A stretch of DNA of 64,000 nucleotides from Hypoxylon rubiginosum (Eukaryota > Ascomycota > Sordariomycetes > Xylariales > Hypoxylaceae): the NCBI GenBank assembly GCA_902806565.1, contig CADCXA010000018.1:179708-243707 (forward strand). The letters run 5' to 3'. A program made the position numbers and the translations under genes. Below are positions 34,412 through 45,400 of this stretch, piece after piece. The notes below the pieces were generated by a model that was not told the DNA's origin, searched no databases, and worked only from the letters and a program-made list of their open reading frames with translations. Positions within the stretch are counted from its first letter, which is position 1. Each line of letters begins with the position of its first letter.

Positions 34412-35973
34412 ATGCTGTTCTTGACTAAACGACAAGCCCCCGCGGCGGAACCAACACCATGCCTGGTTACTACGGCTTTGGTGATCGTTTCTACCATTTT
34501 CCCGCTCTTGTCACTTGCGGCAGTTGCCTTCCGGTTCAAGGCGCGAGGAATGCAGCGCGCGAAGCTACTTGCGGATGACTGGTGGATGGCCGCATCCTGG
34601 GTATGTGATCACGCTCCTGAACCATCGCCACTAGATTACCTACTACTGTACCTAGCTCAACACGACGATTGCTCGGCTGCTGATGTTTGGCAAAACTCTC
34701 TGATAGATCCTGGCCTTCTTTCTTAGCATCAATGTTTGGGTCTTCGGCTCGCTCACTGGACTCGACTACTACAAGATCGATCCTCTCAGGGGGGCGACGT
34801 TGTCACTTCAGGTTGGCCCATATCCGAAGAATTGTACCAGAGCGCGTTCTGATCAAATCGACGTGTTAGTGCCTATATGTGGCTTCTATTCTTACCCTGC
34901 CAGCCTTGACCTCGGTTAAGATCGCTATCCTACTTTTCTATAAGCGAATTTTCGACATGTTGAAGTTCAAGATTGCCGTTTGGGCCTTGATTACTGTCCT
35001 TGTCTGCTGGTGTATCGTCTTCATTTTTGTAAGCAGCTTCGAATCCCAGTGGTGACCAGAAGCGTGATAGAGCACTAACTATGTCGGGAACTGCAGTTGA
35101 CGGCCTTACAGGGCGACCCGCTTGACTCGCCGTGGCAGCTTAATACCGGCAGGTTTCGCTATGACATCGCGTCTGTGGGATACGCCCAAGTCGGCTCAAG
35201 TATCGCCTTAGACTTCCTCGTGTTGTGCTTCCCGCTCCCCGTCATATCGAGACTTCACATGGCCTTTGCGCGGAAGATGTCCGTAGTGCTAATCTTCTGG
35301 CTGGGGATCTTGTTGGTTATCTTCTCCCAACCTATGATCAGTCTCCTCTTTCTAATCAAGTCTTTCTAGCTGCTGCGTCGCATCTATTGTCCGAGTTGTA
35401 TACCTCGTGCAGTTGCTATCCACGGTCGTCGAAGCCAAGGACTCCGTTGGTAAGTCTATCACCTGCTCCTACTCAAGTGCTTGCTGCCATAATAGAGGCT
35501 GACCCGTTGCGACGCCTTCAGCAATCCAATCCAAACAATTTATCTTCCTAGTTCTCGAACCGCACTGCTCCATCATCGCCGGCTGCCTCCCGTGCTACGG
35601 GTCCCTTCTTGCTAAATTCGGTGGCCGCGCGCCCGAGTCCCTTGTGCGCAGCGTGCGGTCCATCATCTCGCTCCACAGCTGGGGTTCCCACGGCTCCCGC
35701 GGGTCTCAAGGCAGCAAAAACAAGACGCAGAAACCCAGTGATGGTTTTCAGCCGCCAAGCCCGGCAAAAAAAGGCGAGACGAGCCATGACGAGAGCCAGG
35801 TGGAACTTACTGGTATTTCACAGTGGCCTGATTTGCGTCATGACGTGCTTGTCATGGGCGGCCCGAAGGCTGACGGGTCATCGGGGCGCTCGGCTGATGA
35901 TGAGATCATGCCGGCGAACATGGTGAAGGAGACCATCAATGTCACGCACGGTGTTGACGTTTCGTACGTTTGA
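34412..35973 (+). CDS. Rhodopsin-like (SAT4/PTH11-type) integral membrane protein, 6 exons, 389 aa
   Basis: The exons are 34412-34600, 34707-34811, 34870-35028, 35097-35311, 35370-35449 and 35552-35973 (1170 nt, in frame). The family is the fungal rhodopsin-domain membrane proteins, with seven helices and a cytoplasmic tail. Visible marks: VTTALVIVSTIFPLLSLAAV; the loop motif LLADDWWMAASW; ILAFFLSINVWVFGS; CLYVASILTLPALTSVKIAI then LLFYKRIFD; VWALITVLVCWCIVFIF; IALDFLVLCFPLPVISRLHM; VVLIFWLGIFCCVASIVRVV; and VLEPHCSIIAGCLPCYGSLL before a Ser/Gly/Lys-rich tail of about 110 residues. Intron 2 (58 nt) removes an apparent in-frame stop, so the gene is intact. Such proteins act as surface sensors or have unknown roles in metabolite clusters; there is no retinal-binding evidence. 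Confidence 0.85.
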
Positions 35974-36265
35974 GTGTTGGCATATCTACTACCAGAGTCG
36001 GATATTTGAGCACCGTTATGTAGGTACCTACCCAAGTAGGCACCCCTACTTAAAATGTAGGATACCGTTGGAGTATGGGAGGAATTTCTTACTCGCATAC
36101 CACTAGTTATCAACAGCTAGATGTCGATTCCAGATAGGTTCTAGGTAAACAAGACGTCAAAAGAGGATTCTATTATGGGACCTTAATGAAGAGGAACGGA
36201 GCTTGACGATCTTTCTATTGCAAAACTTAGGAAAACTAGGCAGTTTAAGAATATGTATTTTTCAT
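35974..36265. other. Convergent intergenic region
   Basis: 292 bp between the tail of the rhodopsin-like gene and the tail of the next P450. The motif TAGGTACCTACC lies at 36021-36032. Nothing else is seen. Confidence 0.5.
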
Positions 36266-37991
36266 TTAAAAAGGACAAGTCCCTTTCTCCTTCTTCCTAA
36301 TGAGCATGCGCTGCCACGGTGACGTGAAAAGGAACTCGTGCGCCAATAAGTTATTAGGTCTCTTAGCCCCAGGCAAGAACTTAAACTCATATTCAGTCAG
36401 TAGCTTGGTAAACAGGATCTTAAGAACCAGGCTTGCGAAGTGACGCCCCGGACACGCGTGCCGTCCGTACCCGAAGTTGAGAACAGTCCGGCTGGGCGTC
36501 GAGAAACGAAATTGTCTTCCCTCGTCACTGTCACCGATGCAAGAAACTTGGTGTTCTAGCATGAGACGATAGTTACGAAGCCCGTCAAACTTTTCAGGAT
36601 TCGAAGTGTGCGCAGAGTCATTCTCGATAGCGTAGATAGGCATTGCTGTGTATGTGCCCTTGGGGATATGCAAGCCATTTTGGAAAGTGTGGTCCTCATA
36701 AAATAGACGCTTCATACCTAGGGTAGTAGGCGGTGACATGCGTTGTGACTCACTCAGCACGCTGTCAAGCTTGTGCAGGCTGTCGTAAGACGATTTACCC
36801 CAAGCTCCGGACCGGCTAGTAACTTCTTCGATCTCGGACTGTAGTTCCGCGGCGATACCAGATGCTGTTATGTCGTATAAGACATTTACCATCCTCAGCA
36901 GGGTGGTGTGAACAGCAGCGAGAGCAAGTAGCACCTCTACGTGGGCTAGAGTGTCCGCATTGCGATCGCCCCCTTTTACGGTGTCTATGAGCCAATTGAG
37001 TACGTTCGAGTCAGATTCGTCGGGCTGTGGTTTCCAAGTGCCCTCATCATTCATCCGGAGCAACTCCTCGATTCTGGGACCGAGGAGCTTTTTTGCTTCT
37101 CGCATATATGTCTGACCCGCCCAAAAAGACGGCAGAAGACGGCAGATGAACGAATGCATCCACGAAGGAAAAAGTCGCGTGATAACAATCGTTTGAAACA
37201 CTATTTCTTGATGTTAGGATATGTACAATAGTCTAACTAGTCGCTGATACAAGGCGTTGCACTGAAGCGGTAGGAAAAATGGACGTGGCTTACAATTCTC
37301 AGTATACTCAACTGAAATCTCCAGCCATTTTGGATTATGGGCAAACTCAGGGGTTACAATAGCCTGCGCAGCGATCCTTGCAGACACCTTGGAAAGTGCC
37401 TTGTAAGGTTGAAACTCGGACCATTCTTGGGAGTTGGTGAGAGACTCATCACATGCGGAGTGTATTTCTGTCTCGAGGCGAGGTATTATCAAGCCAAGAC
37501 GCGGCGTTAACCTCCGTTGAACGATAGAGTGGTGAGCTCTACTCTCCAGGATAAGGTTCAGTCCTGTGTAATGTCCAAGGAGATCGCGTTCCAGGGCGGT
37601 ATTTGGACTGGCCACCGCGACAGGCAGGTTCGAAAGCTCCTCGAGGACTGACAATGGAAGAAGCAGAACATGGCCATCATTCCGTACAAGCTGGAAAGGT
37701 CGGTTCCGGAACTAGGTCGAGAAGGGCTAGCATCATCATCCCCTTTGCGACATGATGGTCCTTACTCACCTTTCGGTAGCCCCATTCCACGATATCTGCC
37801 GCCTTAGCAGCGAACAGGAGATTCAGAACAAACCGTGGCGTTGCTGTGAAGGGACTGCCTACAAAGGGTACGCCAGGATGCTTTCCAACCAACTTTCTCG
37901 TCGTCAGGCCATCATATACACAATAAACGAAGAAAACTACAAGGGGAAGTGCCCAGTAGCTCTCCATGACGCGAGAGAAATGGATTCTCAT
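36266..37991 (-). pseudogene. Cytochrome P450 (ent-kaurene-oxidase-like) with an apparent one-base frameshift
   Basis: The exons are 37991-37770, 37712-37294 and 37200-36266; together they are one base over a multiple of three. Exon 1 carries the anchor (YWALPLVVFFVYCVYDGL) and HPGVPFVGSPF, ending WGYRK. Exon 2 opens FRNRPFQLVR in frame and then meets TGA, while the family-like continuation (NDGHVLLLPLSVLEELSNLP) is in the next frame; an extra A in the AAA at 37679-37682 explains this. Downstream everything is intact: I-helix LLALAAVHTTLLRM, K-helix VLSESQRMSPPT, haem loop NFGYGRHACPGRHFASLVL. It resembles the P450 at 32206-33923, with identical intron positions and phases. Either it is a recent loss of function or a sequence error; no other donor/acceptor pair I tried restores the frame. 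Divergent from the GST gene. Confidence 0.75.
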
Positions 37992-38493
37992 TGCAAGCGA
38001 CCCAACTTTGTTCGCAAGTAACCAACGATCAGGAACAAAGATTCTAACGTATCTTTATCTTATTAGGTTCCTAGAGTCGCCTTGTATTAGTTGGCGTCAT
38101 TTCCGGTACTATGATTTTAATTGATTTTACACGGGTAGCCTACCGATCCTACCCTGGTGCGTCGTGCAACCGCACCTGCACAGTGTGTACCCTGAGACAT
38201 ATGGTAGTTGGATATTAGATGCTGTGTAACCACACTAAAAATGCCACGCGTTTAGGATTATTCCCGCTACTTAATCTCGATGTCCCGTCATTCACGTAAG
38301 GCACTGTGTGAGGATGGAGTCCCCGCCTCACTTCTTGCCTCCCTTCCTGCGTCCGCCTTCTAACATCCGCCCCCTAGCACCCATCCATCCCCCATCTTCC
38401 CATCTTCCCGTTCTTCCAGCCTACCCGTCTAATCTATCCTCATCTGCCACAGAAGCAATTATCGCCTTTTTTGTACCACTATCGTTGCCTGCC
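37992..38493. promoter_or_regulatory. Bidirectional promoter, P450 / glutathione S-transferase
   Basis: 502 bp separate two divergent start codons. The right half is strongly pyrimidine-rich (CCTCCC/CATCTTCCC stretches at about 38325-38450), as expected for a leader of the GST gene. Confidence 0.6.
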
Positions 38494-39529
38494 ATGAAGC
38501 CTATCCGGATCTGGCTCATTCGTAAGTCAAGCTTGCATCGTATTTCTAGCTCTAAGTCCTGTTGCTAACTATGTTCGTAACAAGCTGCCGGCCCGAATCC
38601 CTGGAAGGTCAGCCAGTTCTCAGCTAAGGCTTTGGCTAGAAAAGATTTTTTTTTTCATTCATTCACAGACGCCTTGATCTGACTGAAATATGCAGGTGGT
38701 CATAATTTTGGAGGAACTCGGCATACCTTATGAAATCACATCGATCAAGTTTGATGACGTCAAGAAAAAGCCTTACACCGATATCAACCCCAACGGTCGC
38801 GTTCCAGGTGTGCATATTTCCACGTTGTAATCTGCCCTTTGATGAGGTTAACCCGGAAAAGCTATCTATGATCCGAATACCGACGTTACTCTCTGGGAGT
38901 CGGGTGCCATTATTCAGTACCTTATCGAGCAGTATGATACTAACCATACGCTCACGTACGATACTCTCAAGGAGAGGCATCAACTCAACCAGTGGCTTCA
39001 GTTTCAAATGAGTGGCCAAGGACCGTATTTCGGCGTATCTGCATGGTGAGTTCTTCCTTCTGGTCTTCCGGCCTCGTCAAATACCTACCTGTCAACGCCA
39101 TAAATACTTACGTTACGCGCCAATGATTCCAGGTTTAACGTTCTGCACCCGGAGAAGGTTCCCTCGGCTATAGAACGCTACAACGATCAGCTGAAGCGCG
39201 TTCTTGGCGTCCTGGACTCGTGGCTCGAAACCCGGCGGTGGCTCGTCGGCGACAAGATAACATATGCCGACCTCGCTTTCGTGCCATGGAATGACCGCAT
39301 CGACTCTGTCATCCTCTGCAAGCCGGAGGACAAGTTTGCCGGTTTCCCTAACGTGCAGGCCTGGCACGAGCGTATGGTCTCGCGCCCCGCGTGGAACCGG
39401 TGTATGGAGGTTCGGGAGCCCCTTATGAAGGAGCAAGGTTTGGACCAAGAGACAGGAAGACCGGCCCGGTTCAAGACCTTCCAGGAATTTGAAGAAGCAG
39501 TTGCCAGAGGCGAGAGTACCGATGCTTGA
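38494..39529 (+). CDS. Glutathione S-transferase (Ure2/theta-like), 5 exons, 247 aa
   Basis: The exons are 38494-38521, 38585-38607, 38696-38807, 38862-39045 and 39133-39529 (744 nt, in frame). The N-terminal thioredoxin fold begins MKPIRIWLI then PAGPNPWKVVIILEELGIPY, with the family's INPNGRVPA (cis-proline) and LWESGAIIQYLIEQYD (glutathione-contact E-S). The C-terminal helical domain includes QWLQFQMSGQGPYFG, KRVLGVLDSWLETRRWLVGD and ITYADLAFVPWNDRI, all typical of fungal Ure2-like GSTs. Expected role: cytosolic glutathione conjugation, isomerisation or detoxification. Two very short first exons (28 and 23 nt) are supported by the exact reading frame. Its placement between the P450s and the transporter suggests it serves the cluster, by inference only. 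Confidence 0.9.
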
Positions 39530-40039
39530 GACATAACCAGGCCACCGGGGAAGTAAGGAATTAGGAAGATGGAAGTGTCCCGAGATAAATCTACTCGTCT
39601 TTCCATGTTGCCAGATAAGAAATAGTCATCAGCGACCTAGGTACCTATCTATGCTAGGTATCTAAGTTACCGTGCTAGTCTATCGCGCTTATAGTACAAT
39701 GCAAAGACTAAATCAAATTACTCTGGAGCAAGATCTGGTTGCTATATGTGTAACTTAGACCCCTGAAATTAGGCACATATCTGTCGCGAAGTGGCCTTCA
39801 TATATCTGATACTTAGGTACCCAAGACGTAACTGCACTATTTCCACCCATATTTAATATACCCACTAACGTTGCTTAAATTTGTCATTAAAATAGTGTTG
39901 AATTCTACCTTGCAAAAGCCGATCATCTGTAACTCTACTATACGTCTCTCACTATGTCCATCTAGACTAGTTCACTTCGAATAAGCACCTCTACAAGTTA
40001 ACCTCCGTTTGGTATATGTCTCTCAAATGAACAAGCATG
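39530..40039. other. Convergent intergenic region, GST / MFS transporter
   Basis: 510 bp of AT-leaning DNA with the motif ACCTAGGTACCT at 39635-39646. No gene is supported. Confidence 0.5.
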
Positions 40040-42059
40040 TTATTTCGGTGCCTCCTCATCCTCGATCTTCGTAGGAGTTGATCGCTTCTTAGTAGATGTC
40101 CACTTTGTAAAAGCTACAAGGACGAAGGAAAGAACGGGTGCTCCAGCGGGTATGTACTACGTCACGCGCCGTCAGCACATCACCCTGCATGAACAGAACT
40201 TAGCATAGGGAGCTAGGTAACTTACGAAGACCTGTGTGACTGACTTTCCATACTCATGGATCACTATTGGTAGCACGGCAGGGTCAACGACAGAGTTAAG
40301 GTTGGTGGCGCCCGCGGAAATGATATCTTGTACGACTTCGGGAGGTACGATGGCCGACAGGTTGGCCATCAGCCGCTTTTGAAACACCGTCTGTCCGATA
40401 GCGGTGAAGACGGTACAGCTCGTTGAGATGACAGCGAGGAGGGTGGTAGCACCGAGCGGTACCAGTTCCATCGGTAGAGACGCCTGCATACCGAGATGGG
40501 CCTGGTACATGATCAGTATTAGCGTATATATTCTGTGGTGAGATGGAAGGCGAAGCGTCAGACTGGAGACGGGAGGGCGGGGGAGTCACATAGTCACATA
40601 CTAAATTGCCAGCCAAAGAGAAGCCGAAGCCGGCTAGAATCTGATAGCCGATCCAATGACCGCTGGAAATTTCCGGGTAGATGGTGGACAGAAGACCCCC
40701 TCCTATGCAAACCAAAGCCTCAGCAAGTAGAAGGAAAGGATTCCACCACCCCACGGTCTGCACAATCATGCCAGCGCCAACGAAGGCGGCTACTGCATCG
40801 GCAATCACTGTCGGGAAATAGTTGATACCACTCTGCGTGGGCGAGGCGCCAAGGACTGCTTGAAACCAGATAGGCAACCAATAGATAATGACCTGGAACG
40901 GGCCGTTAACAAAAAAGGAGCTCGCGCATATAAGCCAGGCATTTCGATGACCAGTGAATAAGCGCGGGGGAATAAGAGCGTCGTCCTTCATGTAGATCTG
41001 CCACGCGACGAAAGGCGCAAAGGTAACGCCGCATCCGACGAAGAGACCGATAATGACGGACGAGTCCCAGGCGTACGTGACGCCACCCCATTGAAGCGCA
41101 AGCAATAGCATAGTCGTGGAACCGGCGAACAATAAAAAGCCCAGCCCGTCAAGGCCCCTCAGTTTGCTCTTAAGAGGCGCCTTCTCGCTCGCATCGGAAT
41201 GGATACGAAAGAATATAACGAAGAGCAGGGCGGCGAACCCGCCGATAGGCAGGTTGATGTAGAAGCACCATCGCCAGGTGGCATGCTCGGTCAGAGCACC
41301 ACCGATCAGGGGACCAATGACGCTCGCGACGGCGAAGGTCGAGCTGATGGTGCCGGTGTAGATGGCACGCTTGTGAAGCGGGATTATGGTGGTCACCACG
41401 ACGAAGCCGCCCGCGAAGATCCCCGACGCGCCTAGGCCGGCGACGGCACGGCCTACGATGAGCGCCTTGGACGTGGGTGCTAATGCGCAGACGAGGCTGC
41501 CGATCTCTAAGATGCCGACGTACACTAGGTACACTAACTTCTTAGGGAACAGAACGTAGGTTTTGCCTGCGAGGGGTTGAGTCGAGCATCTGTGATAACG
41601 TGAGTTTGACTAAAACAGAAAGAGGGAGTTGGTAGTGAGAAGATTAGGAGCACACACAATGCCAACATGAAAGATGACCCGTACCACCCTACGTCTGTGA
41701 TGGAGTTGAAGTGGTCGGTGATGACAGGAATAGCTGTTGCTATCATGTTTAGGTCCTAGGTACCAGCAATTAGTTCCGTTAGCCCTCTATTAGATACCTA
41801 GGTATGCAACTATTAGGCAGCAGTAGTCCCTGCCTATCAGCAAAAAACTTACCAGTCCGACAAGAAACGTAAACATGCAAACTGCAGTGAATATAGGGAT
41901 AAGCCTGGTCCCCTTGACTTCATTTGCTGGGTCTATCGTGTTTGCTTCAGAAGCCTGGCCGCTTCCGGGCTCGGGTTTGGAGGGCTTAGCTTCCTGGCTC
42001 ATGGAGGTGCTGTTGTCGCGTGCCGTCTTCGTTTCTTCCATCATGGAGCTCGCCATCAT
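40040..42059 (-). CDS. MFS efflux transporter, DHA2/14-helix type, 5 exons, 561 aa
   Basis: The exons are 42059-41853, 41755-41658, 41589-40602, 40501-40226 and 40156-40040 (1686 nt, in frame). After a polar N-terminus the first helix is [20 protein letters not shown], followed by [20 protein letters not shown] (a classic drug-transporter motif), the loop [10 protein letters not shown], the helix-4 motif [16 protein letters not shown], and the antiporter motif C region ([20 protein letters not shown] then YINLPIGG). Length and motifs fit the fungal 14-helix toxin/multidrug efflux family. Exon 2 ends at an unusual GTGTGT donor, chosen because it restores the conserved stretch [12 protein letters not shown]. 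Expected location is the plasma or vacuolar membrane; the inferred role is export of the cluster product. It is divergent from the diterpene cyclase. Confidence 0.9.
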
Positions 42060-42478
42060 GCCTCTGCAAAACGAGGAATATAGCCACCTAACCTGCCTAG
42101 ATAGTATTTACAGAACTGCGCTAGTTACCTAGGTAGGTATTGTGGGAGTTCAGTGAGATGATCTCCCTCTTAAGCTCATAGTTCGAGACGAAATGACTGC
42201 CGAAATAGACGGAACGGCATAAAGAATGGTGGGTGACACAAGCACGGTGTTAGTTAGACTGTCTTGTAAAACCAATGCGACGTGATATTACGACGTGTGA
42301 AAACGCCACCCAACCTGACGGGCACCTACCTAGATAGGCGGCAGATACCTAGGTACCTAGTATAAGGCAATGAATAAAGTCGTGGCCTAATGGCGAGTCT
42401 GCTGTCTTGACTCGCTGTCGTTCTTGACTAGAGTACTGCTCTGTAATCGCATTATTTCTAACATACTCGTCGTCTGAG
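42060..42478. promoter_or_regulatory. Bidirectional promoter, MFS transporter / diterpene cyclase
   Basis: 419 bp separate the two divergent start codons. It carries three copies of the palindromic ACCTAGGTA motif (about 42127, 42327 and 42348-42360), the densest group in the cluster. Confidence 0.6.
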
Positions 42479-45400
42479 ATGGCCACCCGGGGTAGTGACA
42501 TGGATGCGTGCCAGTCTCTCATAAAGAGGTTGACATCACATTGCTCCTCAAACGGTAGTTTTGGTACCATGTCAGTATCCATCTATGACACAGCTTGGCT
42601 GTCGATGCTCCAGAAGCCAGACGATGATGAAAAATGGCTCTTTCCTGAGTGCTTTGATTATATCCTCGAAAATCAGCTAGAGAATGGCAGCTGGCCGAGC
42701 TATGCCTCGATATTAGATGGCATTCTGAATACTGCGGCAGCATTGCTAGCTGTCCGGAAGCACTTATCCCACGGCTCGAAGACACCCGGTCTTCAAGAGA
42801 TATCGTTTAAAGCAGAAGTTGCACTTACGGAGCAAATTCGTGGGTGGGACGTGCTCTCCTGCGATCAAGTCGGTTACGAGGTTCTTGTCACGACTCATCT
42901 GAGTCTACTGGAGAAAGAAGGCGTCATCTTACAAATTCCACAGCGTAAGCAGCTGAAGGCTCTGCACGATGTGAAATTATCCCGAATGTCAGCATCGTGG
43001 GTGTACAAGGGACCCTCGACTTTATACCACTCTCTAGAAGGATTAATTGGGCACATTGACTTCAATAATGTCGCTCAGTGGCGCGAACCGAACGGATCAA
43101 TGATGGGCTCTCCATCCTCTACGGCCGCCTATTTGATGCATGCTTCGAAATGGGATGATCCGGCTGAGGCATATCTTCGAGATGCCCTAATAAACGGTAG
43201 TGGTCAAGGATGCGGCGGTGTGCCATCGGCATGGCCTAGCTCGATTTTTGAGCTCTCCTGGGTGAGTTTTCAAAGCGACCGTCTAGTTAGCACGAGGCAC
43301 AACACTCACCTACTGCGCGCAAGGTAATTACAACTTTAGCTGAATCAAGCATCCCCATCGGCGAAGCAGACGCTTCAATCATAGGAGAGTTTCTCGAGAC
43401 GTCACTGCAAATGCAAAAGGGCATTATTGGTTTTGGTGATTCTCAGTTCGAATCTTCAAAGGATCTACTACTGACTACCTAGCGTTTAGCACCTAGATCA
43501 CTCGCAGATGCAGATGACACGGCTAAGTGTGCAATGGCGCTGCTCTATCTTAATCGGAAACCAGACCCTTACATCAAAGCGCTTATCGAGAATTTCGAAA
43601 CTACCGATCACTTCCAAACTTACCTGGCTGAGCGTAACTCAAGTCTAAGCACTAACATCAACGTCCTTTCCTGTCTACTGCTCATAGACGATCCTCTTCC
43701 TTATGTACCACAGATTGCCAAAGCTGCCTCTTTCATATGCGGAAGAATTTTCGTTGGGGATGTCAAAGAGAAATGGGTGAGCATTTCCCCTTCTTTCAGT
43801 TTAGTCTTTCTCTATATCCAATCTAGCTCACCGCCGAGAGAGTAGCACGTACATGAGTTATATTGGATGATGCTTCTATCCAAGGCCGTGGTGCATCTGT
43901 ATAAACAGATGCAGAACAATAAGACCTTTTCCGAGCGCCTCCAGATAGCCGCACCGAACCTGAAGGAGCAGATCCCCATCATCTCGCTTCAGATTGTGAT
44001 GACAGTCCTAAGGATGCAGAACAGCCATGGTAGTTGGGAAGATGGGTGTGAACTCACAGCATACGCTGTCTTGACACTATCTTCGGTTGCACAACTCCCC
44101 TCGATGTGGGCGGGATTCCACGAGCGGGTATATGAGAGTGTTAATCAGGGGAAGGAATTTCTCGCTGCCCGCAGGCCCCAATGGAAAGAGGGTGCGTATT
44201 TATGGACCGAGAAGGTCACGTACTCTTCAAGCATTCTTTCGGAGGCCTACTGCCTTGCTGCGGCAGTCAATTGCACGGTATCGCCCGGTACCATCGTCAT
44301 ACCTCCAACATTCGATGTCTCTGGGAGGGCCCTAGGGGATATGGGCAAAGCGGGACATCTAATCAGTCGCACGCCTCTGTTCAATCAAGCTGATACCCAG
44401 CTTCTACGTGCTGCACAAGTACACGCCTGTTTCGCTCTATCGGACCTTCAACGTCGTCGCCTGGACATATTTCCACGGACAGGGATGGGAGAGGACAGAT
44501 ATCTGACATTTATTCCGCTGACCTGGACGGCGTGTATGTCGCTGCAGAAAGATTGTGTCAGTCTGTCGGTGCTTTTCGAGATGATGATCCTGTCTATGCT
44601 GAATTATCAGGTGGATGAATACATGGAAGATGTGCTCGAGCACGAGTGGCAACAGAAAGAAGGTTTCTCGTCAGCGCGAGATACTGTACGGCAACTATTT
44701 GTGGAGGCCAGTGCAAGCCAAGATGCGCAGAATGAAACTCTTGGGAATCATGCAATTCCTCTAGGGACACCAAAACCAGGCTGTAACGGCAAAGGCAACG
44801 CCAAAGCCAGTGGCCACGGAAATGATAAAAGCATCGACCTTGGTCGCATGAAAACGGTGCTTAGCCGATACGTCGCCCATATTCTTCAACACCCATCGGT
44901 GGTGAGTAGCACTCAAAACATGCGGACCCGACTCGCCAAGGAACTAGAGACATTCCTCCTAGCTCACATCGACCATGCCGAAGACAATTACCAGTTTGCC
45001 CGTCAGCTGAACAGGAGTTCGCCGATTTTATCTACCCCATATAGCAAACCCTCCTATAAGAGGGCACACAACGGGATTCATGGCGGAACGGGGGATATGA
45101 GATGGAAGGATGAATCCAATGGACCACACGAACCTACCGCACCCGCCTCTTATCTGAAGCAATACGAGAATCCAGGCCGGACATTCTACAACTGGGTGCG
45201 CAGCACCTCTGCGGACCACACCTCATGTCCCTTCTCCTTCGTCTTTTTCAACTGTCTGCTATTCGCTACCCACGGCGATGTCGCGGGTCGCAGTGCCAAG
45301 ACTGCGTACCTCGTCGAGGACGCGTGCCGACACCTCGCTAGCTTGTGCCGCCTGTACAACGACTACGGGTCTCTAGCACGAGATGTCGACGAGCTGAATC

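Noticed and set aside
34790..34870. Apparent nonsense codon and frame change in the rhodopsin-like gene
   Set aside because: A 58-nt intron (34812-34869, GTTGGC..TTAG with CTGAT inside) keeps phase 0 and joins TLSLQ to CLYVASIL; the total coding length becomes an exact multiple of three.
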